Assembly: GCA_016215325.1 (NCBI GenBank) | Contig: JACRJV010000011.1 | Coordinates: 1 to 41,390 of the forward strand | Reading direction: 5' to 3' | Length of the DNA stretch: 41,390 nucleotides | Source: Candidatus Uhrbacteria bacterium | GTDB lineage: Bacteria; Patescibacteriota; Patescibacteriia; JACRJV01 | Shown: piece by piece, positions 24,056 through 32,893 of the stretch | How positions within the stretch are numbered: the first letter of the stretch is position 1 | How the letters are laid out: every line of letters starts with the position of its first letter | Translations under genes and position numbers: made by a program | Notes under the pieces: model-generated | What the model saw: only the letters and a program-made list of their open reading frames with translations | The model's database searches: none | What the model was told of the DNA's origin: nothing

Positions 24056-25843
24056 TTACGGTTTCACTCTGCCATCAACGGTCGCGGTTTTTGCAGATCC
24101 ACTGGTGACCCCTGGCAAGGTGACCGTACGATTTACTTTTGTCAATCCGTCCGTACCCGTTGCCGAAAGAGCTGTCAGCAGGGGCGCTTCTTGCCCGGAT
24201 TGGTCGCTACTAGGCGTGATCGCGAGCTCAACGCTGGCTGTTGCGCCCCGAGGGGTAGCGCCGAGCATTGCATCGAAGCGATCGATTTTCCAGACGAGCG
24301 TATTGGTCGCAGCATCCCATTGGATCGGCGAGCCTGTGGTCACGCGGGATCGATTTGTCCATTGGACATGGGGCGCGAGCGTCATCGTCACCCGTCCCGC
24401 ATACAGATCATGGATCGTATTGGTTAAGGTGATCGTTGTCCATAGGGTGGTGCGTCGTCCCACCCGCAATGGGAATGCTCCACGACCCACTTGTTCTCCG
24501 TCGGCCGTATAGTACTGCGCTATAGCCTGCATGCCAAGGGTGGTGTTCACCGCCACGCCCGTTGTGGATCCGTACCATGTGACCGGAGTTTCGGGCAAAA
24601 TGGGGAGGCGTAATTGCGCTTGGGGTTGCAAAATGACCGAGAAGTCATCGAGCGGAGAATGGTCAACGAGGGCAACGGTTGGCGTTGTCGCCACTGTAAG
24701 GCGCAGTACTCCGCGCTGGGACGGAACAATTTGTTTAAGATCATTGAGTTGTTCTGGGCTCCAGGTAACCACCCCATTCGAAACGACGCCAGTGTCGCTG
24801 TCCAAGCGGTCAGGATCGACGTACACACCACGCGGGGTTATCGCGATGGTCACGTTTTCGAGTGAAAAATCTCCGCGGTTAATATAGGTGATGGTTACTG
24901 GGATATCTTGGCCTGGTTCAATGGGGCCCGCCGTGTCCGCCACTGCCCGAATATCCAATCCGGGGTCCGCTATGGTGGTATCAGAACGGACACTCAACAA
25001 TTCTTGATTATCAGGACGTTGAATCGAGAAGAAGAATGCGGGAGCTTCTGGGAGATTCTTATAGTGTCCATGGATCGTGAATATGCGCGATCCGTTGGCT
25101 TCGATCGTATCAATGGTCCAACGATTCTGTGTGAGTGTGGGAGTCGCGTTGGTCGTGCTCCACCCCTCTGGGGTCGTAACGGTAATATGGAATGGTTCGA
25201 GCGCCCGATCGGTCGGATTCTTGAGTTCCAGCTCGATAGCGGTATCCTGCCCCAAGACGATCGTCGAAGGGATTTTAGTTTTGGCTTGAACGAATGGCAT
25301 GCGTGTTTCTATCCAACCATTCACCGTTGTGGTGAGCGTGCCGGCGTCTTGTTTGCGCTGCCCCGTGACCGTCACCTGCAGAGGTTCTTGGCGACCGTTC
25401 ACGGACCATTGCCGGCCGAATAGGGTGACGGTCCCCCGAGCCCCTGGTTTGAGTATTGGGAGTGTCCATTGGGCGGTGGTCGCATCAAAACCAGTGGCCG
25501 GCTCGGCATGGTCAAACTCAAACGATCGGGGAGACTGGACCGCAATAGTGGTCTTTTCCAGTGGTGCGCTGCCGTGGTAGCTGTAGGAAATTTCGATTTG
25601 AGCGATCGCGCCAACCGCAACTTGCTCCGGGGATACGCGCACCGTGATGTCCAAGGGTGGGCGGATCAACAGCGGCTTGACCCCAAACAAATAGCCATTG
25701 AATAGTATTAACCCCACTACCGAAGTGGCCAGTAGGGTGTCAAGGAGAAAATGCCATCGACCAAAGCGGTGTCGCGGGTGGTAGAATCGCTCGTAGCGTT
25801 CAAGCCAGTGCTTGCGAATATGATGATGGAAGGAGAAAAACAT
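24056..25843 (-). CDS. Membrane-anchored beta-sandwich repeat protein
   Basis: A 595-aa protein with a short basic, His-rich cytoplasmic N-terminus (residues 1-32), one membrane helix (about 33-55, LLDTLLATSVVGLILFNGYL) and a long extracellular part. That part appears to be four or five beta-sandwich modules of the DUF11/CARDB or invasin-like type, with repeated signatures such as VSPEQVAVGAIAQIEISYSY, IPSTIVLGQDTAIELELKNP and AGPIEPGQDIPVTITYINRG, each followed by a W-[ST] turn (AQWTLP, NRWTID, VTWSPE, LVWKID). No enzyme motif is seen. Topology and composition suggest a cell-surface scaffold or adhesion protein. It is four bases upstream of ileS on the same strand but follows the glycan genes. 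Confidence 0.75.
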   Translation of the reverse strand: MFFSFHHHIRKHWLERYERFYHPRHRFGRWHFLLDTLLATSVVGLILFNGYLFGVKPLLIRPPLDITVRVSPEQVAVGAIAQIEISYSYHGSAPLEKTTIAVQSPRSFEFDHAEPATGFDATTAQWTLPILKPGARGTVTLFGRQWSVNGRQEPLQVTVTGQRKQDAGTLTTTVNGWIETRMPFVQAKTKIPSTIVLGQDTAIELELKNPTDRALEPFHITVTTPEGWSTTNATPTLTQNRWTIDTIEANGSRIFTIHGHYKNLPEAPAFFFSIQRPDNQELLSVRSDTTIADPGLDIRAVADTAGPIEPGQDIPVTITYINRGDFSLENVTIAITPRGVYVDPDRLDSDTGVVSNGVVTWSPEQLNDLKQIVPSQRGVLRLTVATTPTVALVDHSPLDDFSVILQPQAQLRLPILPETPVTWYGSTTGVAVNTTLGMQAIAQYYTADGEQVGRGAFPLRVGRRTTLWTTITLTNTIHDLYAGRVTMTLAPHVQWTNRSRVTTGSPIQWDAATNTLVWKIDRFDAMLGATPRGATASVELAITPSSDQSGQEAPLLTALSATGTDGLTKVNRTVTLPGVTSGSAKTATVDGRVKP

Positions 25844-25890
25844 AGATCAACTAACTAATTTCTAATGTCTAAAGTCTATTGTGTAGTGTA

Positions 25891-26772
25891 TCAGATTTGA
25901 GCAGTAAGCATGAAATCGAGGATTTCTATTTGAGCGGTTGGATCAGTATAGGGTGCGGCAAGAAAGGGCCGTACCGCCTCAACGGTTTGCGGGTCGAGAA
26001 CGATTCGAGCGTCCATTGAAATTGTTTTCCATCCATTGGAAGCAAGGGCGTGAGAAAATTGGGATGGCCGTACACGATTGGGGGAACCAATAAATTTCCA
26101 CAGGCGATACCACCGTGACCCATAGCGATAAATACTGAGCGGATCGCGATCTCGTAGAATGCGGGAATGGGTTTGGAGGTCGATATCCGCAACAAATACG
26201 CAGCCGGGGCTGGCTAACGGCGTGAGCCGTTTGATCACGTCCGCGGGGTCGTCAAAATGTTCAAACGCGGCATTGGATACAATCAGATCGATCGACCGGC
26301 CGTTTACCTCGGTAAATGAAAAATCATTGCGGACAATGTAGCGCACGTTGTTGGGAGTCAAGCGACTCTCGTCCGCTTCTGGGATTCTTGCCATGATTGA
26401 AGACTTGAGTTCATCGTAAAACTGTTGTGGGGTTGCCGCCGCCAGGGGGTGGCGGTCAATCGCCGCATAGGATGCCGCACCCAAGCCCAACAAGATGAGG
26501 CCGACGCCGAGATCAGGGCCCGGCCCTAGCTCAAGAATATGTTTACTGCGGATGTCAAAGCCGGGGAAGCGTTCGTTGAGCGTTGCCCGCCACCGCGCCA
26601 CTACTTCCCAATCATACTCTATTGCTTCTCTGATTTCGCGAGGGTCTATACCGCGGGGGCGCGTGTATCCCTGGAGCCCGTGTCGCAGGGCATTGAGAGG
26701 GAGTGCAAGAGCGCCCACCGCATACCAAACACGATTCCAAATTTTTTGAGGAAACAGGACGGCTGGCAGCAT
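25891..26772 (-). CDS. Class I SAM-dependent methyltransferase
   Basis: A 293-aa protein with a Rossmann-type methyltransferase core. Motif I is ILELGPGPDLGVGLILLGLG, followed by the acidic AIDRHPL, and a motif IV/post-I region DLIVSNAAFEHFDDPADVIKR typical of Methyltransf_11/25 members. The N-terminus (residues 1-35) includes a hydrophobic stretch VLFPQKIWNRVWYAVGALAL that may sit on the membrane. It begins one base after the stop of the GHL15-like gene, in the same operon as the GT4 glycosyltransferase, so a methylation step in surface glycan synthesis is inferred. The substrate is unknown. Confidence 0.8.
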   Translation of the reverse strand: MLPAVLFPQKIWNRVWYAVGALALPLNALRHGLQGYTRPRGIDPREIREAIEYDWEVVARWRATLNERFPGFDIRSKHILELGPGPDLGVGLILLGLGAASYAAIDRHPLAAATPQQFYDELKSSIMARIPEADESRLTPNNVRYIVRNDFSFTEVNGRSIDLIVSNAAFEHFDDPADVIKRLTPLASPGCVFVADIDLQTHSRILRDRDPLSIYRYGSRWYRLWKFIGSPNRVRPSQFSHALASNGWKTISMDARIVLDPQTVEAVRPFLAAPYTDPTAQIEILDFMLTAQI

Positions 26773-26773
26773 A

Positions 26774-28900
26774 TCACTTTGTTGTTAGCGCAAGAATCTC
26801 TTCCGTTCCATCGCCATCGAGGTCGGTGACGGCAGGCACAACTCCTGACAATGCAGTTGGTCGGAAGGCAAAAAATAAGCCTTTGAGTTTTCCGTTTTTA
26901 TCAAATAGGCGCACCTCTCCTTTGCCGGGAGCATTGCGGCCGACAATAATTGTGGGTTGAGCGCCTGGCAGGACCGCTACGCTCACGCCAGAGAGGAAGG
27001 ACCCTTCAAACGCACCCCATCGTGCGGCAAGGGCCCCATTCGGGCGGTAGAGGGATACGAGGGGCTTGCGGTTCACTCCGGCGCCGATCACGATGGAGCC
27101 TTGCTTGCCCGCATTGCCCGGGAGGATGGCGATTGAGTTTCGGTTGACGCGCTCTGTTGTGATATTGGCGTTGACAGTGCCAGGCGCTCCCTCCATTGTA
27201 AACGAACGGATATGCAGCGTGCCTCCGGTTTGGGGGATGGTGATGATTTGACGTCGGCCCACTCCTTCGATATCGCCCATGGCAAATGTGATCGTGCCGT
27301 TAAATTTTTCACCATACGGTTTGATGGTCCACATGCGATTTCCGGCGCCATCATACCAGACGAGTTGATTGCCGACAGCGGCAATGGCTCGAACTGTCGG
27401 CGATTCTTGGGGGGGCAATGTCACGACCGTGCTTCCACCGGAAGTGACCGGACTATAACTAAAAAATCCTGTCCGTTTTACCGTACCATCGGATGTAAAA
27501 ATGCGGGCGAAGGCGCCATTAATGAACGGGACGCCAATGAGACTTTCTAATGGCTTGAGCAGGAGTATCCCATCTTTGGAGTTCAACGATAGTTCGCTGC
27601 TGATTTGGCCATTGTTGACGGTTTTGTCTTGTATACCATGCAGGCGTTCAAAATCTTGTGTAAGTTCGAGGTCCACGGGTACCTCCGTTGCATTGACAAA
27701 CGCAGCCCCCTGGGCAAAGTCCCTTCGCCAAACCGATGGGGCGACACTCGTGTTGGTCGGATTCAACACATTCACGGGTTTGCCGATTGGCTCCCCCAGC
27801 GAAATCCCGTATTCGTCATAGAACCACAGTTGCGCGTGGCTCGTAACCCCTTGATTGTAACTCGAGTAGCCGTCGCCCAAGAGGGCCGAAGCAAGGCCAT
27901 AGCGCATGAGGGAGTAGGTGTTTTGCGTCCCGCGCCCTCCGGCCGTGGTATTGATAATCGTGGCGGTTGGCGAAAGATTCTGGGTTTCTAATTTGAGATA
28001 CGATCGCACCGAATCCACCCATTGCCCGCGGCCTTCCCACGGGGTCGGGAACGACTCAAACATCCGTCCGTTGATAAAGGGTTGATATTCCGGCACCGAA
28101 CTCCCATTGATAATGATGAGCTTGTCGGGTCCAAAGACTTGGCGCGAACGCTCCAACATTCGCGCCATGCCGGCTCGCCACAGACGATTGATTGTTGCGG
28201 GATCATCGCGCACGCCATCGCCGGTGATATCAATATCCCCGCCGCCGTAATGCGTGATGCTATCGTCCACCACGTCATAGAAGACGCCATCCCACAGGCC
28301 GCTGCCGAGCACCGATTCTTGCACAACGCTCGGCCATGTCTCGGCCCAGGGGGAGTTCGCGTTTACGGCGAACACAATGTTGTCCCACACGCTCACTCTG
28401 TTCCCTGTCGAGCTGAGCAAGAATTTGCCCTGCGCGGCATCGAGGAATTTTCGTTTGAGGTTGGAATGCGGGTCATCCAGTGTCTGGAGGTTGACGTGCG
28501 AGCTATAAATATACGGGAGGATCTTGATACGCGGATTTTTCGCTCGGGCATAGGCGAAAAAGTCCGGGTTGTAATACTGGATCTCCGGGATGATTACGAT
28601 GAGGTCATACGAACTCAAACGGTCGTAGTCGGATTTGTTGATTGAGCCCAAGTAGATATTGGCAGTGCGAGGGAATTTGAGGGTGGGGGTCGGAGTCTGC
28701 GCAAGTCCAAAAGAAGGCCACAAAAATAATAGCGTGCCAATAAGAAAACATCCGAAATCCGAAATCCGAAATCCGAAATAATTTCGAAATCCGCAAAACG
28801 AAAAAATCCAAAACGATTTTGGAATGTTCAATTTTAATATTGTTTCGAATTTCGATATTCGATATTCGAATTTACGATTTGAATTTGATTGCCATTTCAT
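26774..28900 (-). CDS. Secreted GHL15-like protein with C-terminal beta-propeller-like repeats
   Basis: About 708 aa from the ATG at 28900, which overlaps the GT4 gene by 29 bases; the frame is open to 29140 but that part is a shadow of GT4. After a hydrophobic export segment ending in SFGLAQ, a TIM-barrel domain resembles the hypothetical glycosyl hydrolase family GHL15: YDLIVIIPEIQYYNPDFF, PRIKILPYIYS, GLWDGVFYDVVDD (likely acidic active site), RMFESFPTPWEG. The C-terminal third resembles FG-GAP/VCBS propeller blades, ending VTDLDGDGTEEILAL. The first 50 residues are encoded by the TTTCGGAT word repeats, so the true start or the original signal peptide is uncertain. It probably acts on extracellular polysaccharide. 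Confidence 0.72.
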   Translation of the reverse strand: MKWQSNSNRKFEYRISKFETILKLNIPKSFWIFSFCGFRNYFGFRISDFGCFLIGTLLFLWPSFGLAQTPTPTLKFPRTANIYLGSINKSDYDRLSSYDLIVIIPEIQYYNPDFFAYARAKNPRIKILPYIYSSHVNLQTLDDPHSNLKRKFLDAAQGKFLLSSTGNRVSVWDNIVFAVNANSPWAETWPSVVQESVLGSGLWDGVFYDVVDDSITHYGGGDIDITGDGVRDDPATINRLWRAGMARMLERSRQVFGPDKLIIINGSSVPEYQPFINGRMFESFPTPWEGRGQWVDSVRSYLKLETQNLSPTATIINTTAGGRGTQNTYSLMRYGLASALLGDGYSSYNQGVTSHAQLWFYDEYGISLGEPIGKPVNVLNPTNTSVAPSVWRRDFAQGAAFVNATEVPVDLELTQDFERLHGIQDKTVNNGQISSELSLNSKDGILLLKPLESLIGVPFINGAFARIFTSDGTVKRTGFFSYSPVTSGGSTVVTLPPQESPTVRAIAAVGNQLVWYDGAGNRMWTIKPYGEKFNGTITFAMGDIEGVGRRQIITIPQTGGTLHIRSFTMEGAPGTVNANITTERVNRNSIAILPGNAGKQGSIVIGAGVNRKPLVSLYRPNGALAARWGAFEGSFLSGVSVAVLPGAQPTIIVGRNAPGKGEVRLFDKNGKLKGLFFAFRPTALSGVVPAVTDLDGDGTEEILALTTK
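28748..28885. repeat. TTCGGAT/TTCGAAT word-repeat array
   Basis: Bases 28749-28780 are tandem ATCCGAA words, and 28848-28880 are TTTCGAATTTCGATATTCGA and relatives. Part of it repeats the array between the ddl genes in opposite orientation. It covers the 3' end of the GT4 gene and the 5' end of the GHL15-like gene. Confidence 0.85.
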
Positions 28901-30167
28901 ACACTCGTTCAATTTCTTCAAGATGTTTTTCCATCGTATTGGATGCGTATCGCGCTTGGGCGTTCTGCCCCATGCGTGCCGCATCCGCCGGGTGTTCGGC
29001 GAGCCATTGGATGCGTTGCGCCCACAGGGCGATGTTAGCGGGCTCCACGAGCATACCAGTACTGCCATTGTCGATGAGTTCCGGCAGCCCCCCAATGGTG
29101 CTTGCCACCACGCATTTGCCGTGCGCCGCTGCTTCTCCAATCACCATGGGCGATACTTCATACCATTGGGTCGGCAATACCACGAACGCCGCGCGGTCAT
29201 ACCACGCGGCAACGTCTACCGGGACTAAGCGCCCATGGAACTCCACAGTTGTGAGGTGGAGATTCGTCGCCAATCGTTCCAATCGCGCACGTTCCGGGCC
29301 GTCGCCGACAATATGCAACCGTACCGATGGATTATCGATATGGCTCATGGCTTGGAGTAAGAGGTCGACCCCCTTTTCTTCCGAAATGCGACCGACATAC
29401 AGCACGTCGATCGTGGTCGTCACTCGAGGCTCTGAAACTCCCGCCACAGCGGGATCCCTCCCTGGCGGTGGCTGGTCACTGGAACCTGGCCCCTTGGCGG
29501 AAAACGCTGGATGCGCCACCACAACCGTTTTTTCCGGCGGCACGCCGTATTCGATAATTTTTTTCTGGAGGAACACTGTTGGGCAGATAACACTCTGCAC
29601 GGCCGCAGTATCCCACCCGAGTTTCTTGATAAGAGTAAATTCGATTGTCTCCAGTATGCTGGCCCATCGCGAACGATGGATGCACTTGGGGGCGATAATC
29701 TTCCAATACTTCCCCCCTTTGGTTTGTTCAAATACCTTGCCATTGCAATAGAATTTATAGGTCGGATCCACGATGTGGTAATCATGGAGGGTTTGGACCG
29801 CAGGGATCTTGCGTTTGATCAGGGGTTTGAGAATAGCAACCGAGAGGTGATGATAGTAATTATGGAGGTGGACCACGTCCGGCTGGAACGCGTCGAGGAT
29901 TTCCTCAAATTTCTGGCGTGCCTGTCGGTTATAGACAAACCGAAAGGCAGAGCTCCATAATTGGAAATTGGAAATTGGAAATTGGAAATTCGTTTTGACC
30001 GGCTCCGAAAAATACACGTTCCATGGTGTGGGCAGATTGCGCGGGTCTTCCATGGCAAAGATAGCGATCTCGTGCCCTTGGCGTTGCTGCTCTTCCATCA
30101 GGGCCATCATGTACGTCTCTGTCCCACCATGGGGGTAATAGAATTTGTTGACGTGGAGAATCTTCAT
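28872..30167 (-). CDS. GT4 family glycosyltransferase
   Basis: A 431-aa GT-B fold glycosyltransferase of family 4. The N-terminal domain begins MKILHVNKFYYPHGGTETYM with the acceptor-binding glycines; the C-terminal domain shows DVLYVGRISEEKGVDLLLQA, HGRLVPVDVAAWYDRAAFVV and the E-x7-E motif in WYEVSPMVIGEAAAHGKCVV that binds the sugar nucleotide. It transfers a sugar to a lipid- or polysaccharide-linked acceptor at the inner membrane face; donor and acceptor are unknown. Residues around 65-76 (NFQFPISNFQLW) are encoded by a seven-base tandem repeat (29959-29990), an in-frame insertion. It heads an operon with the GHL15-like and methyltransferase genes. Confidence 0.93.
   Translation of the reverse strand: MKILHVNKFYYPHGGTETYMMALMEEQQRQGHEIAIFAMEDPRNLPTPWNVYFSEPVKTNFQFPISNFQLWSSAFRFVYNRQARQKFEEILDAFQPDVVHLHNYYHHLSVAILKPLIKRKIPAVQTLHDYHIVDPTYKFYCNGKVFEQTKGGKYWKIIAPKCIHRSRWASILETIEFTLIKKLGWDTAAVQSVICPTVFLQKKIIEYGVPPEKTVVVAHPAFSAKGPGSSDQPPPGRDPAVAGVSEPRVTTTIDVLYVGRISEEKGVDLLLQAMSHIDNPSVRLHIVGDGPERARLERLATNLHLTTVEFHGRLVPVDVAAWYDRAAFVVLPTQWYEVSPMVIGEAAAHGKCVVASTIGGLPELIDNGSTGMLVEPANIALWAQRIQWLAEHPADAARMGQNAQARYASNTMEKHLEEIERVYEMAIKFKS
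29959..29990. repeat. Seven-base tandem repeat inside the GT4 gene
   Basis: AATTGGA is repeated four and a half times without a mismatch. Each unit shifts the frame by one, so three units cycle through N-F-Q, F-P-I, S-N-F. A change in copy number other than by three would frameshift the gene. Confidence 0.9.
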
Positions 30168-30305
30168 AGCGGCAGTACAAATTGATCCGAATAGTTTCCG
30201 AATCGATCCGAATCAACGCTGAAGGATATTCGGGCTTATTCGGAGCATATTCGGATGCATTCGTATGTTTATTGTAACACATCATTATGCCACAAAGGTC
30301 AAAAA

Positions 30306-30335
30306 TTGTCCACCATGCTGGAATCATGGTACTAT
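30306..30335 (+). promoter_or_regulatory. Promoter of the O-antigen ligase-like gene
   Basis: TTGTCC (30306-30311) and TACTAT (30330-30335), spacer 18 bp. The spacer holds the inverted repeat ACCATG/CATGGT (30311-30316, 30324-30329), a possible operator. Transcription would begin near 30342, after the ATG at 30339, so the in-frame ATG at 30357 may be the used start. Confidence 0.45.
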
Positions 30336-30338
30336 TGA

Positions 30339-31709
30339 ATGAGTAATTGGTTTGCTATGCGCCTGGCCACCCATCACTCATTGCTGCTGGTTATTGGTTT
30401 GACAGTATTCATCATCGGGGTGCTGATTTTTTTTAATCTCTTTACCATTTGGTGGGTGTTGGCTCTCGCCGGCGTCATCGTTGTTTCGTTATTGCTGGGG
30501 GATCATCTCTGGGCGCTCGCGCTGCTGATCCCATTGTCGGTGCCGATCGGCCGCATTGGTACCATCATTGTTGGGCAATCGTATCGATATGAAATCACGG
30601 CAACGGAGGCGGCGCTGTTGGTGTTGGGCGCCATCCTCTTATATGCCATTGCCTGGGGTACCATTGCTTGGCATCGCGTGCCCATGATGGAACGGCTATG
30701 GTATGCGCTGCTCGTTTTGGCCTATGGATCATTGCTCTGGATCGTGGACGGGGCTAAGTACCTTGTCGGCGTGCGGCTGCTCACGTATCAGTTCCTCTCC
30801 TTTTTGATCCCATTTACGGTGGTGCGTTCCATGCGGGGGCGGTGGGCCAGCCTCTGGGCCATTGTGATCTCCGGCATGGTTATGGCCGCACAACTGCTGT
30901 GGACATTATTCCAATATCCTTCGATTCAAAAATATTTTGCGCAGCGCAGCCTTGTGGAGACTTCCGTCGGTCCCATGGCATTCGTCGTGGCTATCATTGT
31001 CTTACTCTTGCCCTTCGCGGTCATCATTGGGTTCCATAACCACGGAGTATTGCGGTGGATCGCTTGGACATTCGCGTCCATCGGTGGCATCGCCATCATC
31101 GCCAGCGTGGGGCGCGCCGCATTGGTCGCAGGGTTTGCGAGCAGTACCTTTTTGTATTGGCAGATTGGGAAAGGGTGGACGTTTTTGAAACGCTCCGCGA
31201 TCATTGGCATTGTCCTGTTGGTATTGGCCAGCGGAGGAAGTTTCTTGCCCTCGCTCATTATCGAGCGCTTTACGAGCATTGTGAATTCTAGTGGCAGCGC
31301 GCAATTCCGTATCGAAGAGGCGCGCACGGGGCTCACAGTATTCCGTCGGCACGTGTTGCTGGGCGCTGGAGCGGGCAACCTTAAATATTATTACCAGCGA
31401 CTCTTTAACGGGTACTCTGGCGAGTCCAACAACATTATCGTCCAAATGGCAGGGGAGTATGGGTTGGTCGGACTCGCGTTGCTGCTGGGGTGGGTGGTGG
31501 CGATCCGCCGGGCGTTGCGTGCGGTCCGACGGTATTCGCATGGGAGAGAATCGCACCTCATGCTGGTGGGGTTCTCCAGCAGCCTTGCCGCCGCTGCTAT
31601 CCATGGGATGTTCGAGGTCACGTTCTTCGGGCTCATGTACGGCGTACTCTTTTGGTATTTGATGGGCATGATGGCGGCGTGGGGACAAGAAGCAGACTGC
31701 GTGAAATGA
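30339..31709 (+). CDS. O-antigen ligase / polymerase-like membrane protein
   Basis: A 456-aa protein (450 aa if started at 30357) with about ten to twelve membrane helices, for example LLLVIGLTVFIIGVLIFFNL, WWVLALAGVIVVSLLL, MAFVVAIIVLLLPFAVIIGF and a C-terminal pair ending VLFWYLMGMMAAWG. A large periplasmic loop precedes the last helices and contains RIEEARTGLTVFRRHVLLGA and GAGNLKYYYQRLFNG, as in the Wzy_C/RfaL (O-antigen ligase) family, where an Arg and a His or Glu in this loop act in glycan transfer. It is read opposite to the GT4 operon, from a divergent intergenic region. It likely polymerises or ligates a surface glycan. Confidence 0.85.
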   Translation: MSNWFAMRLATHHSLLLVIGLTVFIIGVLIFFNLFTIWWVLALAGVIVVSLLLGDHLWALALLIPLSVPIGRIGTIIVGQSYRYEITATEAALLVLGAILLYAIAWGTIAWHRVPMMERLWYALLVLAYGSLLWIVDGAKYLVGVRLLTYQFLSFLIPFTVVRSMRGRWASLWAIVISGMVMAAQLLWTLFQYPSIQKYFAQRSLVETSVGPMAFVVAIIVLLLPFAVIIGFHNHGVLRWIAWTFASIGGIAIIASVGRAALVAGFASSTFLYWQIGKGWTFLKRSAIIGIVLLVLASGGSFLPSLIIERFTSIVNSSGSAQFRIEEARTGLTVFRRHVLLGAGAGNLKYYYQRLFNGYSGESNNIIVQMAGEYGLVGLALLLGWVVAIRRALRAVRRYSHGRESHLMLVGFSSSLAAAAIHGMFEVTFFGLMYGVLFWYLMGMMAAWGQEADCVK

Positions 31710-31844
31710 GTTTATGGAAAGTAGAAATGAGTAATGGAAAATTGAAATCGGAAATTGGATTGAGCGACGTATAATCTATTTTCTACATTCCAATTTCTAT
31801 TACTATTTTCTGGTTTCTATCAACCCTTTTCTATTGTAATTGTT

Positions 31845-32822
31845 GTGTCAATTTGTCGTATTTGCAAAAACTCCAAGGGCAACAAACACTACGCTGCCCG
31901 AGAAATGATGTTCGGCACGGGCGAAGAATTTTTGTATTTCCAATGTCACCAATGCAAGTGTTTGCAGATTGCCCAGATCCCCAGTGATCTCTCGCCGTAT
32001 TACCCGAGCGAGTATTACGCTTTTGCGCATTCGCCGGTAGAAATGTTTGGCAATCCGGTACAACGGTGGCTCAAGAATGTCCGCAACCGCTATGCCGTGT
32101 TTGATCGCGGGGCACTGGGGTTTGGGGCTTGGCTGTATAGAAAATTCCCAAGGGAGAGTTTACGGTCGCTTTCGGGCCTGTCAGGACTCACACGCTCCTC
32201 CCGCATCCTCGACGTCGGCTGCGGCGCCGGCGCGCTCCTGTACAGCTTGCGCGAACTGGGGTTTAGCAATCTCCTGGGCGTTGACCCGTATATTAAAAAG
32301 ACTATTCGATATCAACATGGCCTTACAATCCGCAAGCAGGAACTTGAGAAAGTGCCGGTCAAAGAACCATGGGACGTGATCATGTTCCACCATTGCTTTG
32401 AGCACATTGCGGATCAGCACTCAACGTTCGCTGCCGCGGCCCGATTGCTTTCTAAAAACGGCACGATTATCATTCGCATCCCGACCGTCAGTTCAAAAGC
32501 GTGGGCCCAATTCCGCACGCACTGGGTGCAGCTGGATGCGCCCCGGCATCTGTATTTGCATTCCCACAAGAGCTTAGAGATATTGGCACGCCAGCATGGG
32601 CTCAACGTGCAAACCATCACTTGCGACTCCAGCGCCTTCCAGTTCTGGGGCAGCCAGCAATACAAAAAAGGGATTGCGCTGATGAGTGCGCAATCCCTTC
32701 TTAAGAATAAAAAATTGTTTTCGCGCGAGCAGATGCGGCAATGGGAAAGCCAGGCGCAAGAGCTCAATGCCAAGCTCCAGGGGGATCAGATTGTGGCGTA
32801 CTTACGAGGTCCTAGATTCTAG
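31845..32822 (+). CDS. SAM methyltransferase with N-terminal zinc-ribbon-like motif
   Basis: A 325-aa class I methyltransferase. The N-terminus has C4-x2-C7 and a later CHQC (CRICKNSKGN ... FQCHQCKCLQ), a probable zinc site. The core motif I is ILDVGCGAGALLYSLRELG, then GVDPY, and EPWDVIMFHHCFEHIADQ typical of Methyltransf_23 proteins, which are frequent in glycan clusters. The start is a GTG at 31845 with no good ribosome site; no ATG is available before the Cys motif. It ends in a CTAG-rich word repeat (32811-32893) shared with the convergent methyltransferase gene. Substrate unknown; sugar methylation is inferred from context. Confidence 0.83.
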   Translation: MSICRICKNSKGNKHYAAREMMFGTGEEFLYFQCHQCKCLQIAQIPSDLSPYYPSEYYAFAHSPVEMFGNPVQRWLKNVRNRYAVFDRGALGFGAWLYRKFPRESLRSLSGLSGLTRSSRILDVGCGAGALLYSLRELGFSNLLGVDPYIKKTIRYQHGLTIRKQELEKVPVKEPWDVIMFHHCFEHIADQHSTFAAAARLLSKNGTIIIRIPTVSSKAWAQFRTHWVQLDAPRHLYLHSHKSLEILARQHGLNVQTITCDSSAFQFWGSQQYKKGIALMSAQSLLKNKKLFSREQMRQWESQAQELNAKLQGDQIVAYLRGPRF

Positions 32823-32893
32823 ACGATAGACTCTAGACATCGTCGACGACAGTCTCGTCTCTAGCATCTAGCGTCTAGACCCTAGCGTCTAGA
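32811..32893. repeat. CTAG-rich word-repeat array
   Basis: Eight CTAG tetramers occur in about 80 bases as variants of TCTAGAC and TCTAGCG. The array fills the 59-bp gap between two convergent methyltransferase genes and supplies the last codons of both. The same words appear at the 3' end of the pseudouridine synthase gene (12703-12722). Confidence 0.85.

Noticed and set aside
26774-29140. Full 788-aa form of the GHL15-like gene
   Set aside because: The part beyond 28900 lies inside the GT4 coding region and reads as a Trp/Arg/Cys-rich shadow with no export signal.
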